Source: Echinostoma caproni
Lineage: Eukaryota > Platyhelminthes > Trematoda > Plagiorchiida > Echinostomatidae
DNA: 64,000 nucleotides
Assembly: GCA_900618425.1 (NCBI GenBank)
Contig: UZAN01039886.1
Coordinates: 38,269-102,268 of the forward strand
Reading direction: 5' to 3'
A program made the translations under genes and the position numbers. Below are positions 1 to 12,041 of this stretch, piece by piece (positions within the stretch are counted from its first letter, which is position 1; the number at the start of each line of letters is the position of its first letter). The notes beneath the pieces are model-generated. The model worked only from the letters and a program-made list of their open reading frames with translations. It was not told the origin of the DNA and made no database searches.

Positions 1-1590
1 GTGTGCATTCACTTATTTGTCACATCAGCAGCAGCAGCAGTAGCATCACTTCTGTGTTGCCTGTATGTACCTGCAATTGTACTGTTACAGAGAACCATAT
101 CCTGAGTACCTGATTAATTTTTTAAACTGACCTTCAGACGTAAGATTTCACCCTTGGAATTCCACTAAACTCAAGCTGAACCAGGTGCACAACTGGGACA
201 ACGTGAACACCGGTTAACAACTGAGGATAGACAGACAAAGACTGATCACTTCCCTGAAAACACTATTACTTGGGGTTATTCCAACATTGAATGCTATTTC
301 TTGGCGTCCGTGCTTACATAATGTTGTGCAGTTACGTAACACAGACTGGTCTCCTTGTACAATGAGTGTGCCACGTACATTCAAACTGCGACCGATTATG
401 ATTGCGCATGCTGGAATGTGAACGGACTAGGTTGGCAACCAAATGTGCGCATACCACGCAGAATCAATGGCTGACTTGCTACAGTGGTTTATTATTTGTC
501 AGATTGCATCATCAGTGTCTTTCTTTCGATTTAAGGTGTCATTTGGTCATCACAATAATCCGAATGTCCGAGATGACCCCAAGTGCGAGACTTTGTTTGT
601 AATACATTGATTGAGAGGCACAACGAGTTTGTGTGTGTGGCATGTTCAGTCTTTCCCGCACCAACATACACACATTGGCTACGGAACAATTGCATTATTG
701 CACTGACGTGCGCAATGCTACAGCGACGAAGCCGGTCGTGATTACACAACACCACTGGCATCATAGATTTATCGATTATGCACACAGTGCAATCGAATGA
801 AATCATATGAAGTGTGCGCGTGCGTATTGGCATATGCACGCGCGCAGGCACTCACGACGAGCGAGGCTAACCAAGCGATCTGGCTGGTTACACAACAACC
901 TCTATGTGGTCTATGCGGGTGACGGTGACGTCACAGGTGCGTGTGCGTGTGTGTATGCGTATAAGAGTTTAAGCATACAATTAGATTAACGGGGCGGGTT
1001 CAGTCGAACTTGCGACCAACGAATGCGACTAGGGGTTGGTTGTAATCTAGGGTGAGGCGTGAATGTTTTAGTAGTGTGTGGTAATCGGGTTATGTTAACC
1101 TGCCCCGTTACAAACAGGCATTTACGCAAGCAAGCATTGATCGAGACGAGGGTAAATAGACGCATATTTCTCTGTTTTGTTAGCGTGGATCCATGCTCAA
1201 ACACGCGTTTTTCTGCTTTCAGTTGTTTACAGTGTGTTTGTGTGTTCAACGAACAAGCATAACGGGATGACACCATTTGGTGTTCGCTGTTGCAATTGTT
1301 GTTGTGATGGATTACGTCACACAGGCACAAACACGTGAACGTTCCCCAATGTTATGCAACTTCGTTGGGAATGACTTGAAACATTTACGTCCAGACACTA
1401 GGTTGTCTTGAATGTGGAGCATGTGATGCACGATCGTGGAACGCACCAACAGGTGAATGAATGTTACACAACAATGCACATATTTTAGAGTGTTATGCAT
1501 GGAATGAAGTCTCTTCAAAGATGCGCATGTACGTGGCTATAGCGAAAAAATAACTGGGGAGATACAAGAGAGAACAGTAAAGGATTGGAA
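1..1590. other. No gene recognised; GT/CG-rich intergenic sequence
   Basis: I see no transposon protein or convincing exon here. The stretch near 800-960 is rich in alternating purine/pyrimidine steps (GCGCGTGCG, CACGCGCGC, GTGCGTGTGCGTGTG), which resembles decayed CA/GT microsatellite with many CpGs. Reading frames of 60-114 codons occur on both strands but overlap one another and have no recognisable motif, so I treat them as chance frames. Confidence 0.5.
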
Positions 1591-1817
1591 TGCGTGAGCG
1601 TGTGAAAATAGGGAGTCTGACCGTTGCCATTCCTGGCCCTGAACTCTCTGTCTCTGTTAGAAACCTTCAAATAAGAAAAACATTAGTCGTAAAATTGACT
1701 ATTTCCATTTCTTTTTCCTATTTTAATGTCTGCTTTTATAAAATTCAAATTCACACTTTTTTCACACCAAAAAGAGCTCATTTCGCAACACCAACTATGC
1801 TCTCTCCTGATTGGTAG

Positions 1818-1844
1818 ATTTCCCCAAGAGTTTGGACTCTCAAA
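1818..1844 (+). other. Possible 27-nt micro-exon (weak)
   Basis: A pyrimidine-rich acceptor (CTCTCTCCTGATTGGTAG) is followed by 27 bases that can be read as nine codons and then by a consensus donor GTAAGT. Flukes are known for micro-exon genes, which makes the pattern worth noting. A GTAAGT is nevertheless expected several times by chance in 64 kb, and no neighbouring exon was found, so this is only a candidate. Confidence 0.12.
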
Positions 1845-2419
1845 GTAAGTTACAAGGTCACTAACAGCCGACCGTCACAATGTATTTAAGCAGACGAGCT
1901 GTTCACACAAATCGCCTGTGATGAAACGAAATAAACAAATTCACCCGAAGGTTTGTCTTTCCTCTATCTGATCAGTTGGGGCGCGAGATCGTACTTCTGT
2001 AGGTCATTCCGACTTGACTGGGTTGGGCTGGATAACGCTGACTCGCTGGTACACACTCGTTCGGGACGTGGATTGGGGCTAGTGTCCAATCGCTCGTTCG
2101 TTCATGGTCCTTGCCCGTCCGGTAGATACTATCATATGCAGGTAAAAAAACACGTCGTCATCTGCGAACGACAGCAACAACAACAACAACTACCGTGGAG
2201 GAGGAACTACGATCTCTGAGATTTAATTAACGAATCGTTTAGTTGAGCAGTAATCGGCGATCAGCTGTTCAGAAAGCGATTCACCATAAATCCTATCAGT
2301 GCGCAACACCACAGAAAAGCCATAGGAGGCACTACTATGCAGCTAATTGCACTCGGCCTGTTTGTAGAGGAATCTGGCTTGCAACTGCTCAAATCCGGAT
2401 GCATGCATGGTTGTAAACT

Positions 2420-2432
2420 CCCCCCCCCCCCC
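2420..2432. repeat. Poly-C run (13 C)
   Basis: An uninterrupted homopolymer of 13 C. Its length is likely to be variable or unreliable in the assembly. Confidence 0.9.
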
Positions 2433-2547
2433 GCAAGATTATCAAAGGGGTGCTCGAGGTCAACTCTGGGGATTGTTTTCAAGTCAGAACGTCATGATTT
2501 AGCTTTCGCCCATCTCCTCCATCGGATATTGCGTAGTCGTCACTTAC

Positions 2548-2711
2548 TCAGAGATCAAATCCTTTGGGTACGCATTCTCGATGGTGGCTCGATCTATCCC
2601 CAAATGAGAACACTGGATACGCATCAACGGTTGAATGATGTAATAAGTAGTTGCAACCAAACAATGTAGCCAGTCCGAGTAGAAGGGCGATACATTTTTG
2701 GACATACAGCC
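2548..2711 (-). CDS. Candidate coding exon, product unrecognised
   Basis: On the minus strand a frame is open from just after TAG at 2712-2714 (usable as an acceptor AG) to a perfect donor GAGTAAGT, whose GTAAGT complement lies at 2542-2547. It has an in-frame ATG at 2703-2705 and reads about 52 residues, including DWLHCLVATTYYIIQ and GIDRATIENAYPKDLIS. The acceptor side has only a weak pyrimidine tract. A second frame on the same strand is also open but runs into TGA at the donor. I recognise no domain. Frames of this length occur by chance, so the call rests mainly on the donor. Confidence 0.22.
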
Positions 2712-2833
2712 CTACACATCCCAGATTGATCAATCCCTAACCCAATGTATATGTATACATTGATGACGATTTTTAACAAGAAAAAGACAATTTTACTGTG
2801 CTTTTCAAACTAAAAAAACTGATTATTATTCAG

Positions 2834-2864
2834 TGCGTGTGTGTGTGTGTGCATGTGTGCGTGC
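2834..2864. repeat. GT-rich microsatellite
   Basis: A (GT)n tract with GC interruptions, next to sequence leading to the degenerate hammerhead at 3.05 kb. Confidence 0.75.
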
Positions 2865-3052
2865 GTTCGTACGAGTCCTCGATTGTTCAATGGTTGAGTA
2901 AAACAAAAAGAGCAATTTGAGTATACATGTACATGATAATCGATTTTCGGTGCTCAGATTCAACCAATCACACACGCAATAGCGGAAGATACTATATGGT
3001 AATTTAAAAGGTTTCCGATCGAGACTATCTCGAGAAATAATAATAATAGAAG

Positions 3053-3104
3053 AACATCCCGATGAGTCCTGATTAGGACGAAACAGCCAAAAGGGTGCTT
3101 CTCG
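3053..3104 (+). ncRNA. Degenerate hammerhead ribozyme of SINE origin
   Basis: The sequence has a near-core CCGATGA, then a perfect helix II (GTCC / TGATTA / GGAC at 3066-3079), then GAAA at 3080-3083. A short arm follows, and then GGGTG, which can pair with CATCC in front of the core. The trailing TGCTTC matches the TGCTTCC that follows the intact copies elsewhere in this window. The core U is changed or lost and the NUH cleavage triplet is missing (AAA in its place), so this copy should not cleave. No clear tRNA-like head is visible upstream. Confidence 0.6.
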
Positions 3105-3109
3105 GTTTG

Positions 3110-5720
3110 TCTTCAAAAAACATTCTTTAAACTTTCCACTCAGTTGGCGAGCGTGCAATTAGGGTAAACGATCAAACTAATCACGAGTGCATAGGATGCA
3201 AAGTGATTACGCAATAAGATGCCTAAAGCCATACCAAAAGCAGTGAGACTGTCATCTCGCTTGGTGGTGCAATGTTTACTGACAAAATACCCTGCTCGAT
3301 GAAGATGGAATTAAATAATTTCTAATACGTAGGTAGATCAGACCGAAAGAGGATGTCTGATATATTTAAACTCGCATCACATGAGGTATGAGAAAGAAAT
3401 TGTGAGATAAGCTTTTCTCATCCAACGACGTGAAAAGCTATCATTAGTAATTCACACTGAGCACTATCGTTTGGACTAAATTGCCAGCCAACATGAGGTA
3501 CTGTCAGGGAACATATACTTCACTTGGTTGAAGCTGAGCCAGGAACCTGGTAACAATAGAGGATTATCTACTTGAGTAGGGGGGAGGCGTATCAACAAAG
3601 CATAATGTGTGTTTCCACTAGAACCCGAACTGCAAACCATCAGGCTGAGAATAGAGGTTTTTATCATCGAATCATGTGGTTAATGACCTCTCGCTGCTAT
3701 TGATCTTTCATTTTCTTCCAATTCTAGTGTTCACCAAACAGCTCAACTCAGTTCATTCGTTAACGCAGGTCATACGAAGAAAACGCAGTATGGTAGCTTC
3801 GAAAATGCGTACGGGCTGGAGTTAATCAAGGGTTGAAAGAGAAGAGAATATGTAATGAAAGGTTGATGAACAAATCAGTTTGGAAATACGCAAAATATGG
3901 AATTGAGGTTCTGTCTTCCGTGTTCAAATGTGACAAAGTAGCATCGGAATCACAATGCCAATTATAACTCAACTGATTTTACTACGTTCCAGAAAGGTCG
4001 GTTGGGTGAGAAATAGACTAACATACAAATTCTAATTCGAGTGATATCCTACAGAGAAATAATTCCTGTGGGGCTCTACCCAACAGAACGCCTCGAATGC
4101 AGCGTATCACTTGTCAATTGCACAAATTGCGCTGCAACATTTTGAACTTACTGCCCTCTGCGCTTGATCTTTTGATGCAGCCCCAGGCGAGGTGGGAACT
4201 GCCCTAACAACGGGACTATTCGACAACCATGGGTCCCCAGGGTAGAAATCAACATCTCGAAGAGCATATGATGGTTCATCCATCAGCTTGTTACCAATCG
4301 TTTGATTGCGATCAATTTTAGCAATTCATTGGTGGCAATAGACGGACTACGCGACACCAACCTCTAAAACCACGGAGATGAAAGATCCAAACTGTTTGGT
4401 AAAACAACTTGAAAAGTGATTATATAACACAGATAGTTGTCTAAGATGGCGGTGGTTCTTTGTGTTCTTGATGTGCAGGTGATTGATTTAGGAACATTTT
4501 CTATTGGGGGAGTTCATGGTGTTAGTTGGAGCAACCATTCGTTCCCTGATCCGATGGGTTTTGTGTGATGGTAGTCTAGTTATGGTGATTTTGTCTGACA
4601 GTACCCCAATCCCTCTCTGTCTCATATGATCAATTTTCACAGTCTGGAGGGGGGTGTTGAAAATCTCAGAAGAATTACATTATGAAAGTCAACACGACTG
4701 CAAGAATCGGCAAGAAAGTCAACTGAAAAAGCAGGGAAACATATTCAGAGAAGGTTTACGCTGTTTTTTGTGTGACCAAGTAGAGAACACACTAAACTGA
4801 CAGTTGGTTCCAAATTCAAGGCAGTGAACGCCAAATAATCTGTTGACACTTTATGTGGGATAAGAATCCAATAAAGGTAGCTTAGAGATAAATGCAAACG
4901 AGACCATTCCAGCTCTTAAAGGCATCTACAACGTACAACCATAAACACGCTTCCCAGGTAACTGGAACGAGAGGCTGAAAGTATTGCCAATGAAGACTCA
5001 GTATGTACGTTGATACAAATCAATTGACCAATTTTACACATTTTGCAACTAACCGAATATAGATGTTGTTGCTGAAGGGGATGAATTGTATTAGAATAAA
5101 GTGAAAAACCTTTTCAAATGAAAAAAATCGTTGCTAGCGAAGAATGTTATTGTTGTGTCATCCCTGTCATAATTCACGGAATATTTGTATTCCTATTTAG
5201 ACTTCTGAAAGTTAAGCGACTTGACATCAGTAGAAAAGTGCACCGTACAAAAATCATTAACGGTCTTACGGGAATGTGTTCAGCAATATACCGACAGAAG
5301 GAAACAAAAATAAAAGTAACTTCTAGCCCCTAAGGCTTTTAGGAAACCAATCTGCGATTCTCAACTTGCTAGCAAAACACGAGCTAAAATGGCACTGGAG
5401 AATTATGGTGAACTTTCACGTAAAACCAAATAACTTGCCTAGTATTCAAATCACGTTGATAGATGGGAGTCACATGAAGATAATGTATTTATGGAGTCCG
5501 TGAAAATGTTACTTGTTTACTTTTCACTTGTTAAGATAAGGTGATCAAATAATAAAGTTGGAGTAAGATATCAACACAGATACGAGAGAAAGAGAGAGAA
5601 ATGACTCAGGACAGCTAAGTTAGAGTGTAGCATGTGGAAGTCTGCTTGAGCGAACCAGGATTTGAGCCGTAAAGTAAAACAGGTAGAACACACACACAAA
5701 CTAGAGCTCCAAACGAAATA
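3110..5720. other. No gene recognised
   Basis: Unique-looking, A+T-rich sequence without transposon motifs. The longest frames are 60-70 codons and carry no recognisable domain. A short GA-rich tract lies near 5588-5602. Confidence 0.5.
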
Positions 5721-5721
5721 A

Positions 5722-6010
5722 TCACGGACTGTTTAAATCAAGTGTCCTAGGTTGCACATTCCAAGACTGTTGTTGGAGTTGCAAAATTTGTTTCAATATA
5801 TCATCCACGTGCCGGCCACCTTTTCTAACTTTCTTCAAATGTGTTGTACAATCGTGAACACGTTGACGCAGGAAAGTACGTTCGGCAAATCTAGCAGCGC
5901 GCTTTGAGCGATCAGAAGAATTCTGTGGTCGAACACGTAGGCCCCATGGGGTTACATTGGTTACCAAACAATGAAGGTTGAAGATGCGATGGTTAATCCA
6001 ACTCACCTCG
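5722..6010 (-). pseudogene. Probable N-terminal fragment of a Penelope-like element ORF
   Basis: A minus-strand frame of 94 codons reads through WINHRIFNLHC, PWGLRVRPQNSS, KRAARFAERTFLRQRVHD and THLKKVRKG. The order INHRIFN, then LRVRP, then a basic RAARFAERxFLRxR helix resembles the conserved N-terminal part of fluke and cnidarian PLE proteins (from memory of the family, not a search). A stop after the leucine/glutamine-rich tail cuts it off before the reverse transcriptase. About 160 bases upstream on the same strand lies a hammerhead-like fold (6171-6210), which is where PLEs carry theirs. It could instead be an unrelated basic-helix exon. Confidence 0.45.
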
Positions 6011-6170
6011 AGCTTGATGAGATAAATCCGATGATTGATAATGTTAATTACGCGAGATCCATGGGTGGAACGGATTTCACTGAAAAACTAGGGCGTCGTG
6101 CCCATGATTATTGAGGAAATTAGCTTGTCTTAGCCACGACGAACGAAAAACCAAATCACAAGGCGTTAGT

Positions 6171-6210
6171 GACAATGTTTCGACCCTCTTGGAAGGCCTT
6201 TCTCAAGTCG
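6171..6210 (-). ncRNA. Hammerhead-like fold upstream of PLE ORF, core degenerate
   Basis: On the minus strand the order is CTTGAGAAA, then a fully paired 7-bp hairpin (GGCCTTC / CAA / GAGGGTC with two G-U pairs), then GAAA, then CATTGTC. Helix II, GAAA and a GTC triplet are all in hammerhead order. The CUGAUGA box is altered at three positions (CUUGAGA) and helix I is not evident. I read it as a decayed PLE-type hammerhead. A chance fold is possible. Confidence 0.4.
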
Positions 6211-6229
6211 TTTAATCGGTTAATCTCAC

Positions 6230-9200
6230 GTTACAAAGCGATGGAATGATGAAATCGTATAGAACTCAGATGTGATTCGAGTATGCGTGTATATGCATGT
6301 GCATGTGTGTGTTGGAGTTTTTAAGGCAGCCCTGAACGTGGGAAGATCAACTGAAACCTGCACTTATTGTGATACATTCGCACATTCGGCAGACAGCACT
6401 CTTTTCAGATGAAGACAGAGTTCAGCATTGGAGAAATATCTGGATTCTGGGATCTGGAGAGGGCCAAACTGAGGTGACCAACCATGAATACTATGAACAA
6501 TCTGAGGAATGTAAATATTCCTGTTGATTGTACACCACATGACAGAGCATCAGTTTCATTTACATACCTAGAGGGTTTGGCCAAAGGATCGGCGGTTAAA
6601 TCACTGATGTGCCAAAAGGTGAGGAGAGAAACTGAAGAATGCCAGTGTTGTTCCCAATGGATTTTGAGAACCGTTTACTAACCTAACGTTGAGTTTGGGG
6701 TTAGAAAAGCAGTCGTTGAGTCATATAAACAGGGTCAGGAGACAACGGAAAGATTCTAGTTTTCGAAATAGTAGAGATTGAGGCACCGAGTCACAACAGG
6801 AGAATTACTGAAGAGAAAAACACAGCTAACAGTTCTCGCAGAGCTGTCTGAAGATCTAGAAACTGAATGGAAAACAGTGGTAATCACGTCCGGGGTACAT
6901 TTATTTGACTTGTATGCCAATAGATGATCGTACGTGGCTAAGTAAGGATAACTTGTTCCGCTAGGTTGAGTTTGGTGGAGATCGCAGTCGAAAACGCTAT
7001 GACAGCACATTGATGAAAAGGTTATTGGAAATGGGAAAAACTGTTACGGGTTACCAATATGCGAACTAAAGACATGGGAAACTAAGCGTACCCAACGGCG
7101 AATATAGGTAGAGGGGGAAGCATTATAATCAACAAATTGTGGCATTGGTCAATTTCACACGAAAACAAAATCAGTCTGTGCTCCAATGCTGGCAGTTCAT
7201 TTGCTTCGAAAAGGAACAGTGAAATTCAATAAAAATGTGCGTCTTGCACAACGTATTCAACTTAAATTTGCATCTTTTCCGTTCAATACTGGAAACCAAA
7301 TTTGTGTGTGCAGCATGCTGGAGCGGACATTCTTTTAGTCAACCGATCGGTGTTTTGATGCTTACACCATCACACTCCTTCAGATTATTGCAAAATATTT
7401 AAACTAATTACTGACGTAACTGTAAATTGGTTGAAGTGATTTCTATTTGTCTTCGCTGGTAGGCTGGTATGTAAAGGCGGATTCTCTACGACTATAAAAT
7501 TGATCAAGCCCAATGTGTGGTTTTGTCACGGCCTTACCGGGCTTGTTGTGAACAGGAGTAGTATAAATAAGATTTCAGGACCGGATTATTTTGTGTGGTA
7601 TTTTTCTAGTTGCCAATCACGTATCCGTGAGTGAAACCGCATAGTTACTTTGTTGATGCTATACTAATCGGTGGTTTTACGCACTCTCTTTCTCTACCTC
7701 TGCCGGTTGAAAAATAAGCTATTTACGAGGTACAGTAATGTTCACCGAAGTTGATAACAGAAAAATAACTAAAGTACAATAAAGATGGGAAAATTGAGAA
7801 CATCAATGCGAGAATACTACTCTTTCTCACACGACCAGGTCACTCGAGGTCTGTAACTGGGAGCGCTTGGTTAATCCCATATCGATACCTCACCACATGG
7901 GCTCAGTTCAGTACGGTCACAAACCTCATCCTGGCCACAGATCATTAGAAAGCACAGTCCGCGAAGAAGGAAGGGCTTACATTTAGCGATCCGATCTTGA
8001 AAACGCAAAGCGATTTACGTTGAACTTCATCAATGTAAATGCGATTACCCCACCAAATTACTTCAGTATCACGTAATCATCGGTGCTGCCTAAGGAACAA
8101 CAGCCTTTAGATTTCTCCGTTAAACTTGACGACTGTCTCAGCATTTTACTAGTCGAACTGAAACAGCACACATTCACCACCTATCATATAAACGGATGTC
8201 ATATCGACGTCACAAACGAATCAAATTCACAAACTGTAAACGAGCTTTTCATATTCATGAAAAAAGATTATCCAATGCCAATGACAACGACGAGGACGAT
8301 GAACAAAATAGGCTACATTTTTGTGACCCTGCACGTAATATATGCTTTGAAAAAACTGAACAATACTCAGATAGTTTTTAGATAGTGTGATCCATCGTTA
8401 TATGGTTCTGTCAAGCGAGTAATGCTGTTTCACAATAATTAAAGTCTTAAACACAAATATTAATCTTAGTAACAGTAATAGTAGTAGTAGTAGTAGTAGT
8501 ATTCTCCGTAGTTATAATAATAAATATATTAGCAGAAAGAAATATTAGAGTAATCAGGGAGTTTTGTATCACATACTGCGTTAACTGATTATGAAAAATT
8601 AAGTACTGACAGTGAATTGTTTCAACTGATTATCCTCTGTGTCCCCAGATTTATTCATACTCGACGGCGATAAAGTTTACATCCATAAAACGTTAAGCCA
8701 TTTGCACATATTGCTAATCAGCTTACGTGACACAGCCATGGGATGCAAACACAAAATGGTAACGTGTTCAAAGGTTTTAAAACATAAAAGCCATGGAAAT
8801 ATGGTTCGATTTTTCACATAGAAAAGAACACCAGTCGTGCCTGTCAGTCCGATTCTCCTAGCCAAGATTAGATTAGAACAAAACTCTCCCTGATAACTAT
8901 AATTAAGTGGTAAATTTTAACCGAATAGATGCTTCAATTCAACAAATTGGAATTCAAATGCAATTATTTTTATCAATCAACAGCCTAAAACACTTTGGAT
9001 TGATAATCTCTTAATGTATTGGTTTAACTTAGCCCAAAAGATGCACAAGTGTAACATGCACACCCCGTCATTATGCACCAATTTGGAACTTTCTCCCCGG
9101 GTGCTTCTATTGAACAAACACATGGTCCTTTGTATTTCTTAGGCATTTCATTTGAATTTAGAATTGTTCATTGTTCCCATCACATGGGTTTTGACTAGAT

Positions 9201-9640
9201 GTGAATGTTTAAAGAAATCATATCAACCATGCTCTGCCGAGTTCACAGTGGCCGCCGTGGGCAGACACATCTACAACTTCACTTTCCGATCTGATATCAA
9301 ACATGTTGAACGCCTCGGTCATGGAGCAGGGCAAATAAACGGCTTTTTTCCAATACCTTGATGGGAGATGGAGTTTTCAGTGAATGGCATGGTCAAAACA
9401 TCTATCTATGAGGTTCCCTGTTTTCTAGAATCAACCCAAGCAACAACTCTTTAGTAGTGCCAAGGTTATTGTTTGATTACCTCCTAAAGTAGTATAGTTC
9501 AGTGTTTATAGCAATGATCATAACGAGTTATCGTTTCTGAAGCATAAAGATGTTTAAAAAGGTGTCAAGGAATGACAACAATTTGAAATGCTGCTTGTTT
9601 CAAAATATCTTGTTTTAGTCAAGAACCCTATGTACCTCTT
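6230..9640. other. No gene recognised; one weak exon candidate
   Basis: No transposon motif was found. At 8077-8385 a plus frame reads QPLDFSVK near its start, a form of the PxDLS-type CtBP-binding motif of some transcription factors. A second frame downstream reads a basic stretch and then an acidic NDNDEDDEQN tract before a stop at 8379-8381. A frameshift would be needed to join them, so I do not call a gene. Confidence 0.4.
8475..8501. repeat. (AGT)n microsatellite
   Basis: About seven consecutive AGT units, directly after two imperfect ones. Confidence 0.9.
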
Positions 9641-9729
9641 ATACCATCAGTCACCAAGGTCGCCAATCTACTGGAAACGCTTTTACAGCTCGTTTCAGAT
9701 ACACGGGAGATTTGCCCATGTCAGTTGAA

Positions 9730-9830
9730 TGAGTGGCGTTCCTCGACCAGTAAAACCAGTCAACCCTCACCATCTCGTCATACGTGTGTTCGAACCCAGC
9801 AACCACCCGACTTTCCAAATACTAGATGGC
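9730..9830 (-). repeat. Possible tRNA-derived SINE fragment
   Basis: On the minus strand there is a B-box-like GGGTTCGAACACA preceded by GTCGGGTGGTTGCT. The A box is unclear and no hammerhead follows. It could be a chance match. Confidence 0.3.
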
Positions 9831-10071
9831 AGTCTTTGACTGACCTCGGCCAACTTCCTTAAATTTTTAGATAAACGGAAGAAAAATTCAGTTATTTCCT
9901 CATCTTACAAACTTACTGTGCTTCGATTGGAGTTCCGTAGTTCCAAGTCACCTCATACATTTGTGGCAATCCAAATTTTATCAAGTTGTATTAATTGCAT
10001 ACGTTGTATCTGTAGCTCAATTATTCATTTGTACTTCCACGTATCAAAGTGGCTTACCCAACAGCAGCTAC

Positions 10072-10115
10072 CACTACTACTACTACTACTACTAATAATA
10101 ATAATAATAATAATA
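10072..10115. repeat. (ACT)n(AAT)n compound microsatellite
   Basis: Seven ACT units run directly into about seven AAT units. Confidence 0.9.
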
Positions 10116-10361
10116 GAAAAAGGTACAAAATCAAGAATAATGAATCAGAAAATCCGAAGATTCCGACATTTTATCATTTTTTATTCTAAAAAAGACGAAT
10201 TTTTAAACAAAGTGGCATGTAAAAAAGTCTCTTACTCAACCCGGGATGAAGCCCCATGATCACCAGCACCATGCTTACTGCTTGAACTACTACAGGCAAG
10301 GGTTTTAAAACAACAAAGCCTATCATTCATACTCCTAGATATTCATACTGTGTTGGCAAAT

Positions 10362-10598
10362 CTAATCGGTAGTGCGAGGTGCTCGTGCTTCAAGTTCCAT
10401 CATACGAATAAAATGACCAAACAGCGGATTTCGTTTCCAGACACCACACTCATGAAAAATCAATCCGTGAACAAATGCATCACTTTCAGAGGCGGGAAAA
10501 TTCTGATCGAAATATGAGTGAAGGAATAAGGATGTTAAAATCATGTGCAACGATCTGCTATCTCCATGCTCCAACAATCGATTAATCAGTAGATCGAA
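10362..10598 (-). CDS. Candidate terminal exon, product unrecognised
   Basis: A minus-strand frame opens after an acceptor-like GACTGTTAG (AG complement at 10599-10600) and runs 78 codons to TAG. It reads FDLLINRLLEHGDSRSLH, LFLHSYFDQNFPASE and WKRNPLFGHFIRMM. The residue mix looks like a soluble helical protein, but I recognise no family. No AATAAA signal is obvious within 50 bases after the stop. Chance frames of this size are expected in a window this long, so the call stays weak. Confidence 0.2.
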   Translation of the reverse strand, partial: FDLLINRLLEHGDSRSLHMILTSLFLHSYFDQNFPASESDAFVHGLIFHECGVWKRNPLFGHFIRMMELEARAPRTTD

Positions 10599-11012
10599 CT
10601 AACAGTCTTCTATATAAGGATTTAAATAGCCACATTTTGATCACTATTCACAACACAGAATGCAGGAATTATTAGGGCATGCATAGTTGTACAATTATGA
10701 ACAATTTTTTTCGGTTCAATTCCCTAAGTTATCCCATTCTGTGGTCAAATTAAGTGAATAGTTTAGTCCATCGCTATTCAAACGTGGAGAGCAAATGCCT
10801 GTAATGTGAGATGATGTTTGTTAGTAAACGCCGTACTGTTCCTAACAGCTGAAGGGACTGACTCCATAATCACGACGGCCTACTGCTCAGTTATGCTAAC
10901 TGGTGACTATACGCAAGGCCTAATGGGATAGGACAGCTTGGTGTCATAAAAAATCGGACATTTATTCGAACCCCGCAACCGCCACTCAACTTTTCCCTCT
11001 CTGTATGTCCCC

Positions 11013-11534
11013 NNNNNNNNNNNNNNNNNNNNNNNNNNNNNNNNNNNNNNNNNNNNNNNNNNNNNNNNNNNNNNNNNNNNNNNNNNNNNNNNNNNNNNNN
11101 NNNNNNNNNNNNNNNNNNNNNNNNNNNNNNNNNNNNNNNNNNNNNNNNNNNNNNNNNNNNNNNNNNNNNNNNNNNNNNNNNNNNNNNNNNNNNNNNNNNN
11201 NNNNNNNNNNNNNNNNNNNNNNNNNNNNNNNNNNNNNNNNNNNNNNNNNNNNNNNNNNNNNNNNNNNNNNNNNNNNNNNNNNNNNNNNNNNNNNNNNNNN
11301 NNNNNNNNNNNNNNNNNNNNNNNNNNNNNNNNNNNNNNNNNNNNNNNNNNNNNNNNNNNNNNNNNNNNNNNNNNNNNNNNNNNNNNNNNNNNNNNNNNNN
11401 NNNNNNNNNNNNNNNNNNNNNNNNNNNNNNNNNNNNNNNNNNNNNNNNNNNNNNNNNNNNNNNNNNNNNNNNNNNNNNNNNNNNNNNNNNNNNNNNNNNN
11501 NNNNNNNNNNNNNNNNNNNNNNNNNNNNNNNNNN
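11013..11534. other. Assembly gap (522 N) flanked by identical 26-bp ends
   Basis: The 26 bases before the Ns (10987-11012) are identical to the 26 bases after them (11535-11560). That is the signature of two contig ends that overlap but were joined with a padded gap, so the true gap may be absent. A tandem duplication is the alternative. Reading frames that run across the Ns have no meaning. Confidence 0.9.
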
Positions 11535-12006
11535 CAACTTTTCCCTCTCTGTATGTCCCCAGATACCGCTTAAATGGCTGTGTCCCACCCCTTTCCTTAA
11601 AGTTATTTGAGTATCGATATATTCAAAAACAGCAAGTAAAGGTATCATTATTTCGCATCAACTCTGCCGTTTACGTTTTGATAGTTCCTCTGCATCCCAT
11701 CCCAAATCAGCCGTAATCGATTATGATATATTTCGACATTTCACAAAACAAAGATAATACTTAACTTAGAGGATCTATTGCACAACAAAAGCAAGCCAAA
11801 ATCTGTAAGAACGCGACGAGAAAAAACAGCATAAAAGCAGATTTTACGGTAATATAAAAGCAGAGGTTTTGATAATTTCGACGAGCATCAAAGAATATTG
11901 GCTCTATTGAAACTTAACATCCCACTTTCAATAACCCTGCTTTTTACAGTCAAGGCGGCGCGCACATTTTATGGATTAATGGTCCCCGATTGGGATGCTG
12001 TCCTGG

Positions 12007-12041
12007 CACACACACACACACACATAGAAAGAGAGAGAGAA
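12007..12041. repeat. (CA)n(GA)n compound microsatellite
   Basis: Nine CA units, a short ATAGAA spacer, then about six GA units. Confidence 0.85.

Noticed and set aside
10986..11648. Two long frames of 201 and 220 codons
   Set aside because: They consist almost entirely of undetermined bases of the assembly gap.
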